From a virus: 20,710 bases of DNA. A program made the position numbers and the translations under genes. Where the stretch lies: positions 1 through 20,710 of IMG/VR virus record IMGVR_UViG_3300014325_000053, one strand, 5' to 3'. A model generated the notes under the pieces. The model was not told the DNA's origin. It made no database searches and worked only from the letters and a program-made list of their open reading frames with translations. Positions 19,374-20,710 of the stretch are shown one piece after another (position 1 is the stretch's first letter; each line of letters opens with the position of its first letter).

Positions 19374-20681
19374 ATGGCAAATAAAGCTGGTTTGATTGCT
19401 GATTTACAGCAAAATGGTAAGGGTGAGAGAACATGGGGGGAATTAGCAATTACCTATGGTTTTGGAAGTGAAACTAGTGCTCGTAGAGCCTGGAAGGAAG
19501 CTAAAAGATTCCTTAAAATAGCAGATAAAGCACTGACAAACAATTACATATCAACTTTAGAGGATAAAGTAGTTTCTCTAGAGGAAGACCTGAAAGCTAA
19601 TAAAGCAGAAATGGTGTATCGCTCTAAGGAGGAAATAAGGACTCTACAAGAGCTCATTGACAAGACTAAAATAGACCTCACCAAGTACAAGATTGTACGT
19701 TGGAGGCAGAACTTCTGGGGCAATAACAATGATCCTCACTGGCAGGTAAGGATAGACCTTGAGCCACGTAAGTTGGATAAAGACCCAGAACTACAGAAGG
19801 ATTTCTTACTTGATGAAATTAAGAAGTATCAAGAGGATTATTTTAAGAAAACTTTTGGTTCTAAAGGGGAATTCGAGTCATTTGGCTTTACCAATACCAA
19901 AAAAGAATATCTACTAGAGATTTCCATACCAGATTTACACTTAGGAAAATTAGCATGGGGAGAGGAAACTGGTGAAGATTATGATATAAAAATTGCAACT
20001 GAGCGATATAGGAAAGCAGTTAATGTGTTAATTAGTAGAGCACCTATAGATCAAATCTCTCAGATAGTTCTTCCTATAGGAAATGACCTCATTCATATTG
20101 ATAATGCAGAAAACCAGACTACCGCAGGCACTTATGTGGATGCAGATAGTAGATTTGCAAAAATGGTCAAGGTAGCAAAGGAGTTATTAATTGAAACTAT
20201 AAATCAATTAAGACAAATAGCCCCAGTCCAAATAATGATAGTTAGAGGAAATCATGACAGTACTGTAACATTCCTTTTAGGTGAGGTCCTCGAAGCGTGG
20301 TTTCATGCCGATCCTTTGGTTACAGTAGATAATACCCCTAAATGGAGAAAGTATTATCAGTATGGACAAGTAGGAGTCATGTTTACTCATGGAGATAAAG
20401 AGAAGCATGAAGATTTAGGTCTAATCTTTGCACAAGAGGACCCTATATTGTGGGCTAACACTACATATAGATTTATCAAATTAGGTCACCTGCATAAGCA
20501 GAAGAAATTAAATTATGTAGGGGTTGATAGTCAACCAGGGCTTCAAATACAAGTTATTCCCTCCCTTAGCGGAACTGATGAATGGCATGCAGGCAAAGGA
20601 TATTTATCAAACAAACAAGCTAAAGCCTTCCTATATCATGCTGAAGAGGGGGAGATAGCTGAATACACTTATACTGTATGA
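19374..20681 (+). CDS. HTH / coiled-coil / metallophosphoesterase fusion
   Basis: The 435 residues begin with a helix-turn-helix-like segment (20-45: TWGELAITYGFGSETSARRA), then a coiled coil (~55-105). A calcineurin-type phosphoesterase follows with all metal motifs in order: D187-L-H189, G236-N-D238, G292-N-H-D295, THGD with H339, and G371-H-L-H374. Such enzymes hydrolyse phosphodiesters or phosphomonoesters with two metal ions. Related proteins are common in Bacteroidota phages. The N-terminal half suggests it acts on or near DNA, so nuclease or DNA-end processing is possible; the substrate is not visible. It has its own promoter and shares ATGA with the next gene. Confidence 0.88.
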   Translation: MANKAGLIADLQQNGKGERTWGELAITYGFGSETSARRAWKEAKRFLKIADKALTNNYISTLEDKVVSLEEDLKANKAEMVYRSKEEIRTLQELIDKTKIDLTKYKIVRWRQNFWGNNNDPHWQVRIDLEPRKLDKDPELQKDFLLDEIKKYQEDYFKKTFGSKGEFESFGFTNTKKEYLLEISIPDLHLGKLAWGEETGEDYDIKIATERYRKAVNVLISRAPIDQISQIVLPIGNDLIHIDNAENQTTAGTYVDADSRFAKMVKVAKELLIETINQLRQIAPVQIMIVRGNHDSTVTFLLGEVLEAWFHADPLVTVDNTPKWRKYYQYGQVGVMFTHGDKEKHEDLGLIFAQEDPILWANTTYRFIKLGHLHKQKKLNYVGVDSQPGLQIQVIPSLSGTDEWHAGKGYLSNKQAKAFLYHAEEGEIAEYTYTV

Positions 20682-20710
20682 GTAATATACCAATAGTTAC
20701 GGGGCAAGAT
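20678..20710 (+). CDS. Start of a further gene, cut by the window end
   Basis: An ATG at 20678 overlaps the TGA stop of the metallophosphoesterase (ATGA), the same coupling seen elsewhere in this window. The frame stays open for the remaining 33 bases (MSNIPIVTGQD). Too little is present to suggest a function. Confidence 0.55.
   Translation, partial: MSNIPIVTGQD

Noticed and set aside
1-20710. CRISPR arrays, insertion sequences, integrase and attachment sites.
   Set aside because: No regularly spaced repeats, transposase, recombinase or tRNA-duplicating att sequence was seen.

Overview
The window looks like part of the genome of a tailed, podovirus-type phage of the crAss-like group (order Crassvirales) infecting a Bacteroidota host. 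This rests on recognising protein sequence features by eye, with no database search: a large terminase, an ~870-residue portal with a Gln-rich coiled-coil tail, an acidic scaffold-like protein, an HK97-type major capsid protein of the crAss kind, and a set of Cys- and Thr-rich tail proteins in the order usual for that group. Promoter candidates have the Bacteroidota form (TTTG, then TAnnTTTG). All supported genes run on the + strand, the DNA is AT-rich by eye, and many genes overlap by a few bases.

Layout. (1) 1-660: a tRNA cluster, Asn(GTT), Pro(TGG), Gln(TTG), His(GTG). Between the first and second tRNA lie a 42-residue membrane protein and a strong terminator with attenuator-like alternative pairings. 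(2) 665-2627: an operator-like inverted repeat and a promoter, then six small tightly overlapping genes: winged-helix protein, possible HU-like protein, zinc-ribbon protein and three unknowns, the last a terminase small subunit candidate. (3) 2629-7469: terL, portal and a 67-residue protein. (4) 7470-13440: a second promoter, then scaffold candidate, major capsid protein, a 318-residue conserved protein, a head-tail ring/connector candidate, an auxiliary capsid candidate, and a strong terminator. (5) 13450-19176: GH24 lysozyme, a conserved virion-protein candidate, a 51-residue Cys-rich gene not found at usual length cut-offs, a 92-residue gene, a tail-collar fibre, a 653-residue tail protein with a 76-residue Thr/Ser tract, a lectin/PA14-like tail protein and a small FnIII-like protein, closed by a third terminator. 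(6) 19300-20710: a third promoter driving an HTH/coiled-coil/metallophosphoesterase fusion and the start of a further gene.

Together these genes package DNA, build the head, connect head to tail and make the host-recognition apparatus. The most notable non-coding signals are a family of promoters sharing long identical stretches, each with an inverted repeat beside its -33 box; a four-segment attenuator-like leader before three tRNAs; and a string of three hairpins after the major capsid gene, one of which hides a Shine-Dalgarno sequence. None of the 24 complete genes ends in TAG.
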